Source of the DNA: Marinifilum breve
GTDB lineage: Bacteria; Bacteroidota; Bacteroidia; Bacteroidales; Marinifilaceae
Assembly (NCBI RefSeq): GCF_003202155.1
Contig: NZ_QFLI01000001.1
Span: 558,001-622,000 of the forward strand
DNA length: 64,000 nucleotides
Direction: 5' to 3'
A program made the translations under genes and the position numbers. Below, in pieces: positions 53,391 through 63,589 of this stretch. The stretch's first letter is position 1. Every line of letters begins with the position of its first letter. The notes below the pieces were generated by a model, which worked only from the letters and a program-made list of their open reading frames with translations, did not search any database and had not been told where the DNA came from.

Positions 53391-53819
53391 TTAAATTATA
53401 ATTTTCCCGTTTTTAGACATTTTAATTCCAGTTTTAATCACCTTGGCTGGATTCCCTGCAACAATGCAATTGCTCTCAACATCTTTGGTTACGACCGCAC
53501 CACTTGCTACAATCACATCATCACCAATTGTGATACCAGGCATTATAATTGAATTAATACCAATGAAACACCTATTTCCTATATACGTGTCAAGTTTTAC
53601 ACCTCTCACGTGATCATGCGATAAAATTACGGCATTATATGTCACCCATGTATACTCACCAATATGAATCCCTTTTGGATTAATACTTTTATCAAGTTTT
53701 GCTTTATGAGATATTATCGCACTTTCTGCAATATTCATCCCATAAAACTTATTCAGAAACAATGGGTAAAGCTTTGAAATGATATTCCACAGCTTTGTTC
53801 TTAAACTCTTTTTTGCCAT
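53391..53819 (-). CDS. Left-handed beta-helix O-acetyltransferase
   Basis: 142 residues with hexapeptide repeats ([54 protein letters not shown]) and the usual tail [14 protein letters not shown]. Catalytic His in SHDH. Acetyl-CoA-dependent acetylation of a sugar, probably the 4-amino sugar or a glycan hydroxyl. Short N-terminal helix ([18 protein letters not shown]). 7 bases from the upstream gene. Confidence 0.88.
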   Translation of the reverse strand: MAKKSLRTKLWNIISKLYPLFLNKFYGMNIAESAIISHKAKLDKSINPKGIHIGEYTWVTYNAVILSHDHVRGVKLDTYIGNRCFIGINSIIMPGITIGDDVIVASGAVVTKDVESNCIVAGNPAKVIKTGIKMSKNGKIII

Positions 53820-53838
53820 TTTCTATCAATACTTTTCG

Positions 53839-55065
53839 TTAAAGAGAGTCTAACATATCACAATACTCACGACTCATTCTCTTAAATGTAAATTCATTAG
53901 TAAATCTTGTTCTGGAATGTTCTCCCATAGATTTCCAATCATATTTATCAATACTATTTAACACCTCTACTAATTGATCCACATCTGGGTCAAGTAGTAC
54001 TCCATTATCATTGATCAATTCAGGGATTCCCGCAATTTTTGTAGAAATAATTGGTAAACCAGCTCTCATAGCTTCAATTATAGATATTGGCAAACCTTCG
54101 TTATAACTCATTAAAATATAAATATTTGATTTACACAGATATTTATATACATCAGCGTTGTCAACAGCACCTTTAAAATCTATATGCTTTGATAAATTAT
54201 ATTTATCGATTTCACTTTGCAATTCCACTCTTTCAGGTCCATCACCTAAAAAAGTAAAATGCAATTTAGATAAGACATCCTTATCGATTCTCTGCAAAGC
54301 ATCAATAATTATCCTATGTCCCTTTCTTGTGTTAATTGTTCCGGCACAACAAAATCTATATTTAAATCCGTTGTTGATATCCTTTTCTACTTCAATTGTA
54401 GAAAATTCATCTTCACAAAAATCATCAATTCCATTTAAAATTACACCTGTTTTTTCTTTTTTAACAAATGGATAATACTTCAGGAAATTCTCTCGTCCAT
54501 TTTCACTAATAAACATACATTTATCGACATTCTTGGCTACATAATCCTCAACATCGAGTATAAATTTGAACAGCTGAGATTTTTTTAATTTAGGGTAATA
54601 GATTTCCTCCATTTTAAGGGGAATTCCTTCGCTATGATAAAAGCAAACCGTTTTTACATTTTTGTTGGTATTTCTTTTTAAGAATAAATAGCATTCATAA
54701 GTTGAATGAAATACTACTTTATCCGGCGTACTATTTTGCTGAAAGTAATAATCCACAAGTCTCTTAACCATTAATTGACTCTTCTTGATATAAAACTTAC
54801 TTAGTAAGGCCGAATGCTTCGCATTTTTTCTAAGAGAAACTTTTAATTTTTTAGTGACCTTACCAAGGTAACTTGGCTTGGCTTGAACACCTCCTATTCC
54901 GGTAGAATTCTGAGCTACAGGCGACAAATCGTCATTTGTATAAATTTTTATATCATATTTTCTTGATAGAAAATACTCTCTATTTTTAATAATGCGCTTT
55001 AATGTTCCGGCGGGACCAATAGTTGCCTTTAATGAACCAGGTCGAATTACATCAATTTTTTCCAT
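53839..55065 (-). CDS. Family 4 glycosyltransferase
   Basis: 408 residues, GT-B fold. The C-terminal domain shows FCCAGTINTRKGHRIIIDAL (donor-binding), GDGPERVELQSEI, IDFKGAVDNADVYKYL and the E-x7-E signature ILMSYNEGLPISIIEAMRAGLPIISTKIAGIPELI (about residues 315-350). Adds one sugar to the growing lipid-linked repeat unit. The 85-base gap to the upstream polymerase gene is the largest in the operon. Confidence 0.85.
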   Translation of the reverse strand: MEKIDVIRPGSLKATIGPAGTLKRIIKNREYFLSRKYDIKIYTNDDLSPVAQNSTGIGGVQAKPSYLGKVTKKLKVSLRKNAKHSALLSKFYIKKSQLMVKRLVDYYFQQNSTPDKVVFHSTYECYLFLKRNTNKNVKTVCFYHSEGIPLKMEEIYYPKLKKSQLFKFILDVEDYVAKNVDKCMFISENGRENFLKYYPFVKKEKTGVILNGIDDFCEDEFSTIEVEKDINNGFKYRFCCAGTINTRKGHRIIIDALQRIDKDVLSKLHFTFLGDGPERVELQSEIDKYNLSKHIDFKGAVDNADVYKYLCKSNIYILMSYNEGLPISIIEAMRAGLPIISTKIAGIPELINDNGVLLDPDVDQLVEVLNSIDKYDWKSMGEHSRTRFTNEFTFKRMSREYCDMLDSL

Positions 55066-55150
55066 CTAATTACTTAAACTATATTTTAATATCTTAATTG
55101 ACAGTTAGATTTATACTAAGCCATCGTAATTTTATCAATTCAATTAATTC

Positions 55151-56374
55151 TTAATGCATTTGTGGTTTTACTTCTTTCTGATTCAGGGATAGTAACACAA
55201 ATGTTATACAGATTAAAAACTGCATTTCCCACTCATAAAAAGACATCGAAAAAATGTCATGCACAAACAGGGTAACCGTTAAGGCGATAATAATTCTTGA
55301 AACAACATTATCTTTGGCAGCTTTAAAAGCTCCTCTTAACAGGATAAACACATATCTGTAATAAATAATAAAACCAACAATCCCTACATCCACTAATAGT
55401 TCTATGATGTTACTATGTGCATAGAAGTTTTTCCCCACAAATGGAGGAGTAACGTTTGACAACACCCTGTAATTGTTAATACCAATTCCTAAAATCGGAT
55501 TATCTTGAAACCAATCAAGTCCATAAACAAACAACAAAAACCTTGATGAATCTTCAGCTCCTGTGCTATTTCCTGAAACTATATTTAATCCATCCATAAT
55601 TCTAACCCCAACAATATTGTAGAACACCGGGATTTTCATTACTAAGAAATATGCAAAAATTAAGAATATTGAAATAGAAATAATAGCTGTTAATTTGTAT
55701 TTAGATTTTAAGAATTGATTTAGAATTATAGGTAATAACAACATCACTACACCTGTTCTTGATCCGGTCAATAGAATAAATACAAGAAAGACCATTGCCA
55801 GAATGTAGTAGTAAACTTTGGAGGCATAATTCAATTTTATAAAATTGAAAATCATAAAAATTCCATACAAACAAAAAGCGAAGGAAATAGCAATCCCGTT
55901 TCCGTTAAGTCCATTCTCTGCATCACTCATTCGATCTTCGCCTAAAGATCCCAAATCAAAATAATATAGTACAAAGAGTAATAGTAGAATATTAGCAGCA
56001 ACAAATACTCTCAGAATATCATATAATTTTTCAAAACTTGTAGCATACTTATATATTCCAAAAGTTAAAACAAACAGTTTAAACATTTGCATTAATGACC
56101 AGTAAGATAATATTGGCCGTAACGCCCATACCGATGTAATTGCAAAGAAGACAAATATCTGTATACCCCACCAATGATATTTTCTTAATCTAAACTTCAG
56201 TATTGAGTCGGTCATAAATCCATACAACACCATTAGTGAGCAAGGAAATAATCCAGCTACTTCGGGAACAGGTAGCATGTAAACCAAAAAATACAATAAC
56301 AGTATTGTCAAGAATATTTTATCCTTTTGTGATTTTCCTGTTAATAACAATCTTATGCTTCCAATATTTTTCAT
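55151..56374 (-). CDS. O-antigen polymerase/ligase-like (Wzy/WaaL) membrane protein
   Basis: 407 residues with roughly ten or more membrane helices. The segment AHSNIIELLVDVGIVGFIIYYRY (about residues 318-340) is the conserved periplasmic loop/helix of the Wzy_C family, with Arg-rich catalytic motifs nearby (GSRTGVVMLLLP). It probably polymerises repeat units flipped by the Wzx protein of this operon, or ligates them to lipid A-core; sequence alone cannot decide. Confidence 0.8.
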   Translation of the reverse strand: MKNIGSIRLLLTGKSQKDKIFLTILLLYFLVYMLPVPEVAGLFPCSLMVLYGFMTDSILKFRLRKYHWWGIQIFVFFAITSVWALRPILSYWSLMQMFKLFVLTFGIYKYATSFEKLYDILRVFVAANILLLLFVLYYFDLGSLGEDRMSDAENGLNGNGIAISFAFCLYGIFMIFNFIKLNYASKVYYYILAMVFLVFILLTGSRTGVVMLLLPIILNQFLKSKYKLTAIISISIFLIFAYFLVMKIPVFYNIVGVRIMDGLNIVSGNSTGAEDSSRFLLFVYGLDWFQDNPILGIGINNYRVLSNVTPPFVGKNFYAHSNIIELLVDVGIVGFIIYYRYVFILLRGAFKAAKDNVVSRIIIALTVTLFVHDIFSMSFYEWEMQFLICITFVLLSLNQKEVKPQMH

Positions 56375-56397
56375 TATAGAAATTTAATACTGTCGAA

Positions 56398-57393
56398 CTA
56401 AATAACTTCTCTTACATATCTTACTCTTTTCAATAATTGTGTAAACAGCATAGACAACAAAAAAGACAAAACAAAACCAACAATCGGGAATAAGTATACG
56501 TTTACATATGACGCCAACGGAGTATGGTAATACAAATAATCTAAAATCATTTGATGAAAAATATAAATACCCATGGATAAAGTAGCAATTAGATTTACAA
56601 TATATCCAACTTCGTTTCTTTTATCCAAATACATGGTTATGCCAATGAAAATCATTAAAAGGCCGAAAGTTTTAAACATTCTTAATTCAATAAAACTAAT
56701 AACCTTTGTCAAAAAAGAAACCTTTTCAATATCAACATAGTGATATACCATAAATAATAGTAGGTAACTTAATAAACAAAGAATAAAAACAGATTTTCGA
56801 ATTAAGAATTTCTTTAGAAAGCAAATGTTCCTATACAGGAATACTCCCAATGTAAAGAAATAGAAATATTGGAAGGAATGACCTATTCCAAAAGGAATAT
56901 TCATCCAACTTTTTAATAACATTAAGAAAAATGATCCAAACAAGATCATATATATATTAATGAATTTATCTGCTAGCCAAAAGAATAAAAAGCAGAAGAA
57001 TAACATTGGTAAAAACCACAAATGGTGAACTCCGCTAATTAAATTAATACAAATATCAATTATTCGTTGATGGCCAAATTCATTAAATAATAGCATATAT
57101 ATGAGTCCCCAAAATAGAGCTGGCAGAAATAATCTCTTTACTTTTTTCGGAATCAGTCCTTTAAATGAGTAGTCTCCTTTCTTCTTCACTTGATATGCAT
57201 AAACAAATCCTGCTATAAAAGTAAATCCCTCAAGCATAAAACTATAGGTGATATTTGCAAAAAATTCGTAGAATTTGATATTAACACCTGTATACGCAAC
57301 CGGAACATCCCATGATCCCCTATAGAAACAAAAAGAGTGATATAATACGAGTAAAATCGTAACTATAGCTCTAAATAGAACAATTTCTTTCAT
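56398..57393 (-). CDS. Membrane acyltransferase (acyltransferase 3 family)
   Basis: 331 residues, about ten helices. The N-terminal segment LFRAIVTILLVLYHSFCFYRGSWDVP includes the conserved R-x10-H motif (His near residue 21), and WFLPMLFFCFLFFWLADKF and GIGHSFQYFYFFTLGVFLY are typical of OafA/WecH-type enzymes. It should transfer acetyl or another acyl group onto the glycan at the periplasmic side. Within the glycan operon. Confidence 0.82.
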   Translation of the reverse strand: MKEIVLFRAIVTILLVLYHSFCFYRGSWDVPVAYTGVNIKFYEFFANITYSFMLEGFTFIAGFVYAYQVKKKGDYSFKGLIPKKVKRLFLPALFWGLIYMLLFNEFGHQRIIDICINLISGVHHLWFLPMLFFCFLFFWLADKFINIYMILFGSFFLMLLKSWMNIPFGIGHSFQYFYFFTLGVFLYRNICFLKKFLIRKSVFILCLLSYLLLFMVYHYVDIEKVSFLTKVISFIELRMFKTFGLLMIFIGITMYLDKRNEVGYIVNLIATLSMGIYIFHQMILDYLYYHTPLASYVNVYLFPIVGFVLSFLLSMLFTQLLKRVRYVREVI

Positions 57394-57416
57394 TTTTGAG
57401 ATTATTTTCTTCTCGC

Positions 57417-58373
57417 TTAATTATTATCGATTGGCAACTTCAACATATCACCTAACTCTCTATTGAATTCTTTTGGTGTTATGAAATCAAAACCAGCTCC
57501 ATCGAAGAATGTTAATTCTCCTATGTATAATTTACCATCAACATGATATACATCTATTCTAATCTGATATTCAAAATCTTTTGCCAATGTTTTTACCATG
57601 TCCAACATTTCTTCTCTTACCTCTTCATCTGGTAAAATCAGTTCTTTTATCACATTAGGATAACCCATAGAATGCTCTTCACTGTAAGGTTCAAATCGAT
57701 CATTCAAAATCCTGGCCCTTTTGAATCCTTCAGTACCAATTTGATAAACATCTATGATTTTTAACTCTCCATTAAAACAGTGAAACTTATATTCCTGCAG
57801 TTTATAGTCTTCACCCTTACTTTGCAAGAATGCCTCAACCATAAACCAACGCTTTTTAATACTCTTATATGGCCATTCCCTGTTTGACCAAAAAATATTA
57901 ACTGAATTAAGTCTTCCCTTATAATACTGTCTCAATTCATTCCAATTCTCATTTTCTTTATCCTGAATAATCTTGTACGAATTATTATCATGGCTACATT
58001 TAATTACGCATGGAACAGATGGTATATTTTCCTTAGTAATTTCTTTATAATTTTCAGTACTAAAATAAAGAGGTATTAAATACTTATCCGTTCCGAGTTT
58101 TTCTGATACGTACTCACGAACCAACATTTTATCTGCACAGTTAGTATACCATGATTTTCTATCATTTAATTTTAACCATTGCAATTTTTCTGAAAATGTC
58201 TTAGGATTTTTTATATCTAAATCATATCCCCATATCTTTTTAAATTTCCTTTCAATAGCAACTTTATCAGGAACTAAGTAATGAAATAACAAATGATATA
58301 AAACTTTTGCCGGATATAGTAAAATACTGAATATGATATTGGATTGTGATAGTTTACTTAACTTTTCTTTCAT
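57417..58373 (-). CDS. TupA-like ATP-grasp glycan biosynthesis protein
   Basis: 318 residues. The run IWGYDLDIKNPKTFSEKLQWLKLNDRKSWYTNCADKMLVREYVSEKLG (about residues 47-95) is the hallmark of the TupA-like ATPgrasp family; the family is named after TupA of teichuronopeptide synthesis. ATP-grasp segments PCVIKCSHDNNS and FHCFNGELKIIDVYQ are visible. It probably links an amino acid or peptide to a uronic-acid group (inference from the family). Overlaps the downstream wzx gene by 20 bases. Confidence 0.78.
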   Translation of the reverse strand: MKEKLSKLSQSNIIFSILLYPAKVLYHLLFHYLVPDKVAIERKFKKIWGYDLDIKNPKTFSEKLQWLKLNDRKSWYTNCADKMLVREYVSEKLGTDKYLIPLYFSTENYKEITKENIPSVPCVIKCSHDNNSYKIIQDKENENWNELRQYYKGRLNSVNIFWSNREWPYKSIKKRWFMVEAFLQSKGEDYKLQEYKFHCFNGELKIIDVYQIGTEGFKRARILNDRFEPYSEEHSMGYPNVIKELILPDEEVREEMLDMVKTLAKDFEYQIRIDVYHVDGKLYIGELTFFDGAGFDFITPKEFNRELGDMLKLPIDNN

Positions 58374-59619
58374 TTTTGATAATTTTATTTGATTTTAACA
58401 ATCGGTAAACAAATTCGGCTAAATAAGCAATTAACGCAACAAGAACCATTGAAGTTACAGTCATATAGTCCATGTAATAAAATATTGCCAAACTGGAACA
58501 ATATCCTATTGTTGTTACAATTATACTATATAATATGTATTTATTATATCCTAGTGCTATCATCAGGTTGGATGCGATAAAACCACTTACTGCTAACACA
58601 ACCGGTACAATCAAGAATAATCTTATTGGCAAGAGATCGATTGATTCATTCATAAAAAATCGAACGATATAATCTAAAAATAGATTTGTACCTAGAACCA
58701 GGAATAGTGTCACTCCAAGAGATATTAACAAGCCTTGATTAAATAATTTTATATCCTTTTTCTTCGCAATTTTTGGAAATAATACAGTGGCTATAATTCC
58801 GGAAGGTTTAGCAAGAATTCTAACTAATTTAGCTCCCAAATCATATATTGTAACCTCAGACATCCCAATTAGTTGACCAATAAAAATGTAACTCAATTTA
58901 TCTTTTACTGTACAGATTACATCAGTATATACAATAGGTAAGGCATCCTTCACATAGTATTTCATTTTGACGATATCAGGTTTGACAAAAGATATATGAT
59001 ACTTTTTTACTATAATGTATAACGATACTATACCTCCAATGAAATACCCTATAGAAGAAAATAAGGGGACAAATATATAATCCTTCTTCTCTGTGACAAA
59101 GATGAAAATCAGAATTATAAAAATTGACCTTATTAATATGTTTATGACAACAATTGACTTCATTCTCTCAATACCTTGAAAAAAGAATTGTGGGAACAAA
59201 AGTTCATTAAAAGTTAAACCATAAGAGAATAGAAATAACCAAAAATGCTGTCTATATGAATCTACACCATAAATAACACCCAAAAATATTACGAACGCTC
59301 CTCCCCATAGTATTAGCCTTGTAACGAGAATGGAACTCATTATTTCAGATAGCATTTGTCTATCGTCTCTGTAAATTGAAACATGTCTCGCACTTACACT
59401 TTTAAAACCAAAATCTACAATAACAGAACAATAGCTAGCTACAATTTGAGCAGTAATTACAATACCATACAATTCAGAACCAAGAACTCTTATTAAATAT
59501 GGATAAGTAATAAGAGGGATTATCATTAAAAATATTTGCAATAAGGTAATGAATGAGAAATTCTCAAAAATCACCTTATTTTTCAAATAAATATCTTTTA
59601 GTTTCTTTAATATACTCAC
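58354..59619 (-). CDS. wzx: Wzx-family oligosaccharide flippase
   Basis: 421 residues, twelve to fourteen membrane helices. The N-terminal NFSFITLLQIFLMIIPLITYPYLIRVLGSELYGIVITAQIVASYCSVIVDFGFKSVS is the typical polysaccharide-export start. It flips undecaprenyl-linked repeats to the periplasm, the step between the transferases and the polymerase of this operon. Confidence 0.88.
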   Translation of the reverse strand: MSILKKLKDIYLKNKVIFENFSFITLLQIFLMIIPLITYPYLIRVLGSELYGIVITAQIVASYCSVIVDFGFKSVSARHVSIYRDDRQMLSEIMSSILVTRLILWGGAFVIFLGVIYGVDSYRQHFWLFLFSYGLTFNELLFPQFFFQGIERMKSIVVINILIRSIFIILIFIFVTEKKDYIFVPLFSSIGYFIGGIVSLYIIVKKYHISFVKPDIVKMKYYVKDALPIVYTDVICTVKDKLSYIFIGQLIGMSEVTIYDLGAKLVRILAKPSGIIATVLFPKIAKKKDIKLFNQGLLISLGVTLFLVLGTNLFLDYIVRFFMNESIDLLPIRLFLIVPVVLAVSGFIASNLMIALGYNKYILYSIIVTTIGYCSSLAIFYYMDYMTVTSMVLVALIAYLAEFVYRLLKSNKIIKNERKVK

Positions 59620-59625
59620 CGCAGA

Positions 59626-60636
59626 TTATATAATATCATCACTCGATAAACGATCACCTTTTGTTCTATTATGCTTAAATTTCTTTCCTAAAATCTCATT
59701 TAAGCATTTAGGATGCATTCCAAATCCCGGCCTTACAGATCGCACATTTTGATCTGTTAAAATATCTCCTTCTTTTACATCTTCAGCTATATAAAGCGAT
59801 CTTGAAAACTCTCTTCCAGATTCCATTTTTTCTGTCAAATCATAGGATACCTGCCCAAGCGCCAGCTCAGCCATCCTAACAGCATCTACCATTTCTGTAA
59901 ATTCTTTTTCATCAAGAGAAAATGAAGCGTCAGGCCCGCCAACTTCCTTGTCCAGAATAAAGTGTTTCTCAATAACAGTAGCACCTAATGCAACAGCTAC
60001 AACGGGAGTTACAGTACTCATGGTGTGATCTGAAAGTCCGGTTTTAACATTAAACCTTTCCTTCATATCCTTTATCATGACAAGATTGGCCTCTTCTATT
60101 GGTGCAGGATAAGAAGAAGTACATTTCAAAATAGTTATATCATTGTTTCCAACATTTCTACACGTATCTATAGCTAATTGAATATCCTTATCTGTTGCTA
60201 TACCAGTAGAAATAATAATTGGCTTCATTGTTTTCGCAGTATATTCTATTAATGGAATATCCGTTATTTCAAATGAAGCGATTTTATAAATAGGATTATC
60301 TAACTCCTCCAACAAATCAACTGCGGTTTTATCAAAAGGAGATGATAAGCAAACTAAGCCTTCTTGGTAAGCTGCTTCAAATATATCTTTATGCCATTCC
60401 CATGGTGTATACGCCTCTTTATATAAATCGTGTAAATACTTTCCATCCCAAATGGTACCTTGAGTAATCTTAAAATCTTCCTTTTTGCAATCTAGAGTAA
60501 TTGTATCTGCAGTATAAGTTTGGAGCTTGATAGCATCTGCACCTGAACGTTTTGCTGCCTTAACAGTCTCTAAAGCAATCTCCTTACTCCCATTATGATT
60601 TGCAGATAATTCCGCTATAATAAATACTTTATTCAT
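59626..60636 (-). CDS. pseI: Pseudaminic acid synthase-like NeuB-family enzyme
   Basis: 336 residues. Condenses phosphoenolpyruvate with a 6-deoxy-di-N-acetyl sugar to give a nonulosonic acid. N-terminal MNKVFIIAELSANHNGSKEIALE and IKLQTYTADTITLD, the phosphate/metal segment KCTSSYPAPIEEANL, the metal His region VIEKHFILDKEVGGPDASFSLDEKEF (about residues 220-245), typical of PseI rather than NeuB, and a C-terminal SAF domain (SLYIAEDVKEGDILTDQNV...). Strong family call; the exact nonulosonic acid product (pseudaminic vs legionaminic) is less certain. Confidence 0.88.
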   Translation of the reverse strand: MNKVFIIAELSANHNGSKEIALETVKAAKRSGADAIKLQTYTADTITLDCKKEDFKITQGTIWDGKYLHDLYKEAYTPWEWHKDIFEAAYQEGLVCLSSPFDKTAVDLLEELDNPIYKIASFEITDIPLIEYTAKTMKPIIISTGIATDKDIQLAIDTCRNVGNNDITILKCTSSYPAPIEEANLVMIKDMKERFNVKTGLSDHTMSTVTPVVAVALGATVIEKHFILDKEVGGPDASFSLDEKEFTEMVDAVRMAELALGQVSYDLTEKMESGREFSRSLYIAEDVKEGDILTDQNVRSVRPGFGMHPKCLNEILGKKFKHNRTKGDRLSSDDII

Positions 60637-60645
60637 TTTAAACTG

Positions 60646-61782
60646 CTAATTAATTTTTATTAATAAATCAGATAATTTATCATGATTATCCGCACTCAAA
60701 ATTATAAAACCCATTCTATCTAATGAATTCTCAATCTCTCTATTGTGAAAATCCTTCACACAACTTTCACTTACATAAGAAGAATAATTTTCAATAAAAT
60801 CTGTGGAATTATTATAATTATCTCCATTTATAAACTGTACCGCGGCAATGGAATCATTACTATTGATTATAGAAATTTCATTACCAAGGCTTACATTAAT
60901 TAAATTGCCTAACATATCAATTCCTGTAGCAAGTGGCACCAAATTCGATGTAATGTAATCTCCTCCTAAACGACAAGCTATTTCAATAATAAAGACACCT
61001 TTCGCATTTAATTTTAATTCTACGTGACAAGGACAGTTATCTACGTTTAACTTATTTAACAAGTTAAGAACGGTAGTTTTAATTAACGATTCATCATCCT
61101 CTCTTAATAATGCTGGTAATATATGTGCACTTTCAACAAAATAAGAGTCATTCCCTTGAATTAATCTCTTCTCTGTAATAGCAATAATATTATGCTGTCC
61201 GTTTTGCGAAAACGTTTCGATGCTATATTCGTTTCCCTCTATGTACTCTTCAATTAAGACACCTCCATTTTTAGAGAATTCTTTACTTATTGGGTATTGA
61301 TCTTGTAATTCAGTAAAGTCCTTTACTTTTCTAACTCCACGACTTGCTGAAGAATCAACAGGCTTAATAATCAATGGAAACCTATCAATCCCCACTAACT
61401 CCTTCTCACTTGAAATCAGCTGATAAAAAGGAGATGGGATATTGTTTTCTTTAAAAAACTGGCGCTGGATATACTTATTGGTACAGGTAGTAGCGACACT
61501 AGTACTCATTGATTTCAATTTTAACTCTTCACTAACCTTAGCAACAATTTTTACCGGATAGTCCGAAGTTGTTAAAATTCCATCAATCTGATATTTTTTT
61601 GCAGCACTTAAAACAGCGTCAAAATCAATCGTACTAATTTCCAGTGTTAAATCTGCATATTTAAAGCCAGGTGCGTTGGGATCATAGTCTGCTACTATAG
61701 TATATAATCCCATATCTCTTGACTTTCTAATGATCGGAACCTGCATTTCGCCTGCTCCAAGAATTAAAATCCTTTTACTCAT
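60646..61782 (-). CDS. ATP-grasp ligase of the nonulosonic acid cluster
   Basis: 378 residues, PurT/PylC-like three-domain ATP-grasp. N-terminal Rossmann start KRILILGAGEMQVPIIRKS, ATP-binding RFPLIIKPVDSSASRGVRKV (about residues 132-151), VLIEEYIEGNEYSIE and metal-binding CHVELKLNAKGVFIIEIACRLGGDYI (about 255-281). Family couples ATP hydrolysis to a carboxylate-amine ligation. In this position it may attach an amino acid to the sugar; the substrate is unknown. Directly upstream (in transcription) of pseI with a 9-base gap. Confidence 0.82.
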   Translation of the reverse strand: MSKRILILGAGEMQVPIIRKSRDMGLYTIVADYDPNAPGFKYADLTLEISTIDFDAVLSAAKKYQIDGILTTSDYPVKIVAKVSEELKLKSMSTSVATTCTNKYIQRQFFKENNIPSPFYQLISSEKELVGIDRFPLIIKPVDSSASRGVRKVKDFTELQDQYPISKEFSKNGGVLIEEYIEGNEYSIETFSQNGQHNIIAITEKRLIQGNDSYFVESAHILPALLREDDESLIKTTVLNLLNKLNVDNCPCHVELKLNAKGVFIIEIACRLGGDYITSNLVPLATGIDMLGNLINVSLGNEISIINSNDSIAAVQFINGDNYNNSTDFIENYSSYVSESCVKDFHNREIENSLDRMGFIILSADNHDKLSDLLIKIN

Positions 61783-61796
61783 AATCCAATCCTATT

Positions 61797-62777
61797 TTAA
61801 TTAAAGGAATTCAATATTCTAAAAACACCTTTTGTATCAATTGGTTGCTTTCTTCTGGACATAAAACAGTCAGAACAATCGAGGTGCTTACTTATTGACT
61901 CATTCACTCTTTCCAATAAGTTACTGTCGTTCCATTTCCCAGCAAATTGCAACATAGAATACTCTTTCCATTTCTTGAGCTCATCGTGCTGGTTTTCTAT
62001 CAACTCTATTGCGATAATTGACAAGCCCATGGCGTAAAGTTCATATAGTGTTTGTCCTCCTCCTGAAATTGCAAAATCAGATTGTGCCATAATTTCACAC
62101 ATTTCCTCTTCATTAGGAGAAAAGTACATATCAACATTATCCATCTTCAAATCCTGAAACTCACTAATATTCTCAAATGAAGGACCAATCACTACATTGA
62201 TATGTAAATATGGAAAATTACATTTTATAGAAGAAAGTAGACTAGACGACAATTTACGAATATCTGATCCTCCCATTGTTATTAAGAGAGAATTATAACT
62301 ATTTCTTCCTTCTGTTGCGACATTCCAAAATGGTTTCCTTAAAGCTAAATAAGTAGTCCCTAATAAATAAGTATTTGTTTTTTCTTTGTTACTGTAACAA
62401 CTTAAATATTCAGCACCTAATGACCAATCAACTATTGTCGTATCGGTATAGTTTAACCGAAGGAAGTCTTCTATAATTAAAACTTTAACTCCACAACTTG
62501 ATAAAAGATCTGCATCCATTTGACTCAAATAATAAGAGTCAACAATTATAGCACTGGATTTGGAAATATTCTCCAGGATTTCAGACAAATTACTATGCCA
62601 ATCCTTAAAGAATACTTTTCTATTTCCAATTAATTTATCAACACTTCTATCTCCTTGTATGACAAATGCAACATCATCCCCTTGTTGCTCAATTGCATCG
62701 TAAAATGAAATACAACGAGCAACATGGCCTAAACCATATTTGCCTCCTCCTTCAGTTAAGATTATATATCGCAACAC
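61797..62777 (-). CDS. pseG: PseG-like UDP-sugar hydrolase
   Basis: 326 residues, GT-B-like fold related to MurG. The N-terminal motif EGGGKYGLGHVARCISFYDAI (residues 9-29) carries the G-x-GH-x2-R element with the putative catalytic His. C-terminal LITMGGSD and AISGGGQTLYELYAMGLSIIAIEL fit PseG. Removes UDP from the 2,4-diacetamido-trideoxy-altrose before PseI acts. A short Cys-rich piece (DCSDCFMSRRKQ) near the end is odd. Confidence 0.8.
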   Translation of the reverse strand: MLRYIILTEGGGKYGLGHVARCISFYDAIEQQGDDVAFVIQGDRSVDKLIGNRKVFFKDWHSNLSEILENISKSSAIIVDSYYLSQMDADLLSSCGVKVLIIEDFLRLNYTDTTIVDWSLGAEYLSCYSNKEKTNTYLLGTTYLALRKPFWNVATEGRNSYNSLLITMGGSDIRKLSSSLLSSIKCNFPYLHINVVIGPSFENISEFQDLKMDNVDMYFSPNEEEMCEIMAQSDFAISGGGQTLYELYAMGLSIIAIELIENQHDELKKWKEYSMLQFAGKWNDSNLLERVNESISKHLDCSDCFMSRRKQPIDTKGVFRILNSFN

Positions 62778-62788
62778 AAGTAATTAGT

Positions 62789-63589
62789 TTAAATTAAATC
62801 CTTCAAAGCACGACTCGATTCATACATTTCTAATTCATTTAAAAGATTTACAGCTTCCCTAAATTCATCTTCTTTCTTGTCAAATATTCTCTTTTGATAA
62901 TTTTTATTAATATCAAGCAACCAAGGATATTCTTTAACATATGACTTCAAATCACTAAATGTAAAATCTCTATTTAGGTTGGAAAATAATAAATTCAAAA
63001 AAGCATAATCAGATGGATAATCCATAGTCACTCGAATTTTATCTTCAAGCTGATCTTCAAAATATACCGTTTTTTTATTTAACTTATCTATTTTATCAAA
63101 GTATAATGTAACATGTTCTCGATCAGATTTCTCTGAAGCATCCAAGAAAGCAATCTCAAGAGTTTCAAACGTCATTATTTCAAAGTTCATCCCCAAAGGT
63201 AATCCCTCTGTAATAGTAAAATCATACTGACCATTAACATGTATATTAATTAAATTTTGAAGTATATTATAATCTACACATGGATTATCTCCAGTTAAAC
63301 GAACAATATGTTTGAATCCATATTGCTTAGCCGCATAATAATAACGCTCTAAAACATCCTTTTCACTACCTCTAAAAACTCTCTTATACTTATTAGCAAT
63401 TATATCATCCTTTGGAGAGTCTGTTGTTGCAATAATGGTTTTAACTCCTGCAATTTTTTCACATCTACTTTGAATATGATCTAGCACACTTGTACCTGAA
63501 TTGACAGGCAGCTCTAATAATATTTTTCCTGGAAGCCTAGATGAATTATTTCGAGCCTGGATAATTATACCTACTCTATAATCTACCAT
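62789..63589 (-). CDS. SpsF/PseF-like cytidylyltransferase
   Basis: 266 residues. N-terminal VGIIIQARNNSSRLPGKILLEL (residues 6-27) is the nucleotide-binding loop of the SpsF / CMP-nonulosonate synthetase-like family, followed by VLDHIQSRC, RLTGDNPCVDY (metal Asp) and VTMDYPSDYAF. It should activate the nonulosonic acid as its CMP derivative. The last 60 residues are helical. Its ATG overlaps the upstream SDR gene end by 7 bases. Confidence 0.82.
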   Translation of the reverse strand: MVDYRVGIIIQARNNSSRLPGKILLELPVNSGTSVLDHIQSRCEKIAGVKTIIATTDSPKDDIIANKYKRVFRGSEKDVLERYYYAAKQYGFKHIVRLTGDNPCVDYNILQNLINIHVNGQYDFTITEGLPLGMNFEIMTFETLEIAFLDASEKSDREHVTLYFDKIDKLNKKTVYFEDQLEDKIRVTMDYPSDYAFLNLLFSNLNRDFTFSDLKSYVKEYPWLLDINKNYQKRIFDKKEDEFREAVNLLNELEMYESSRALKDLI

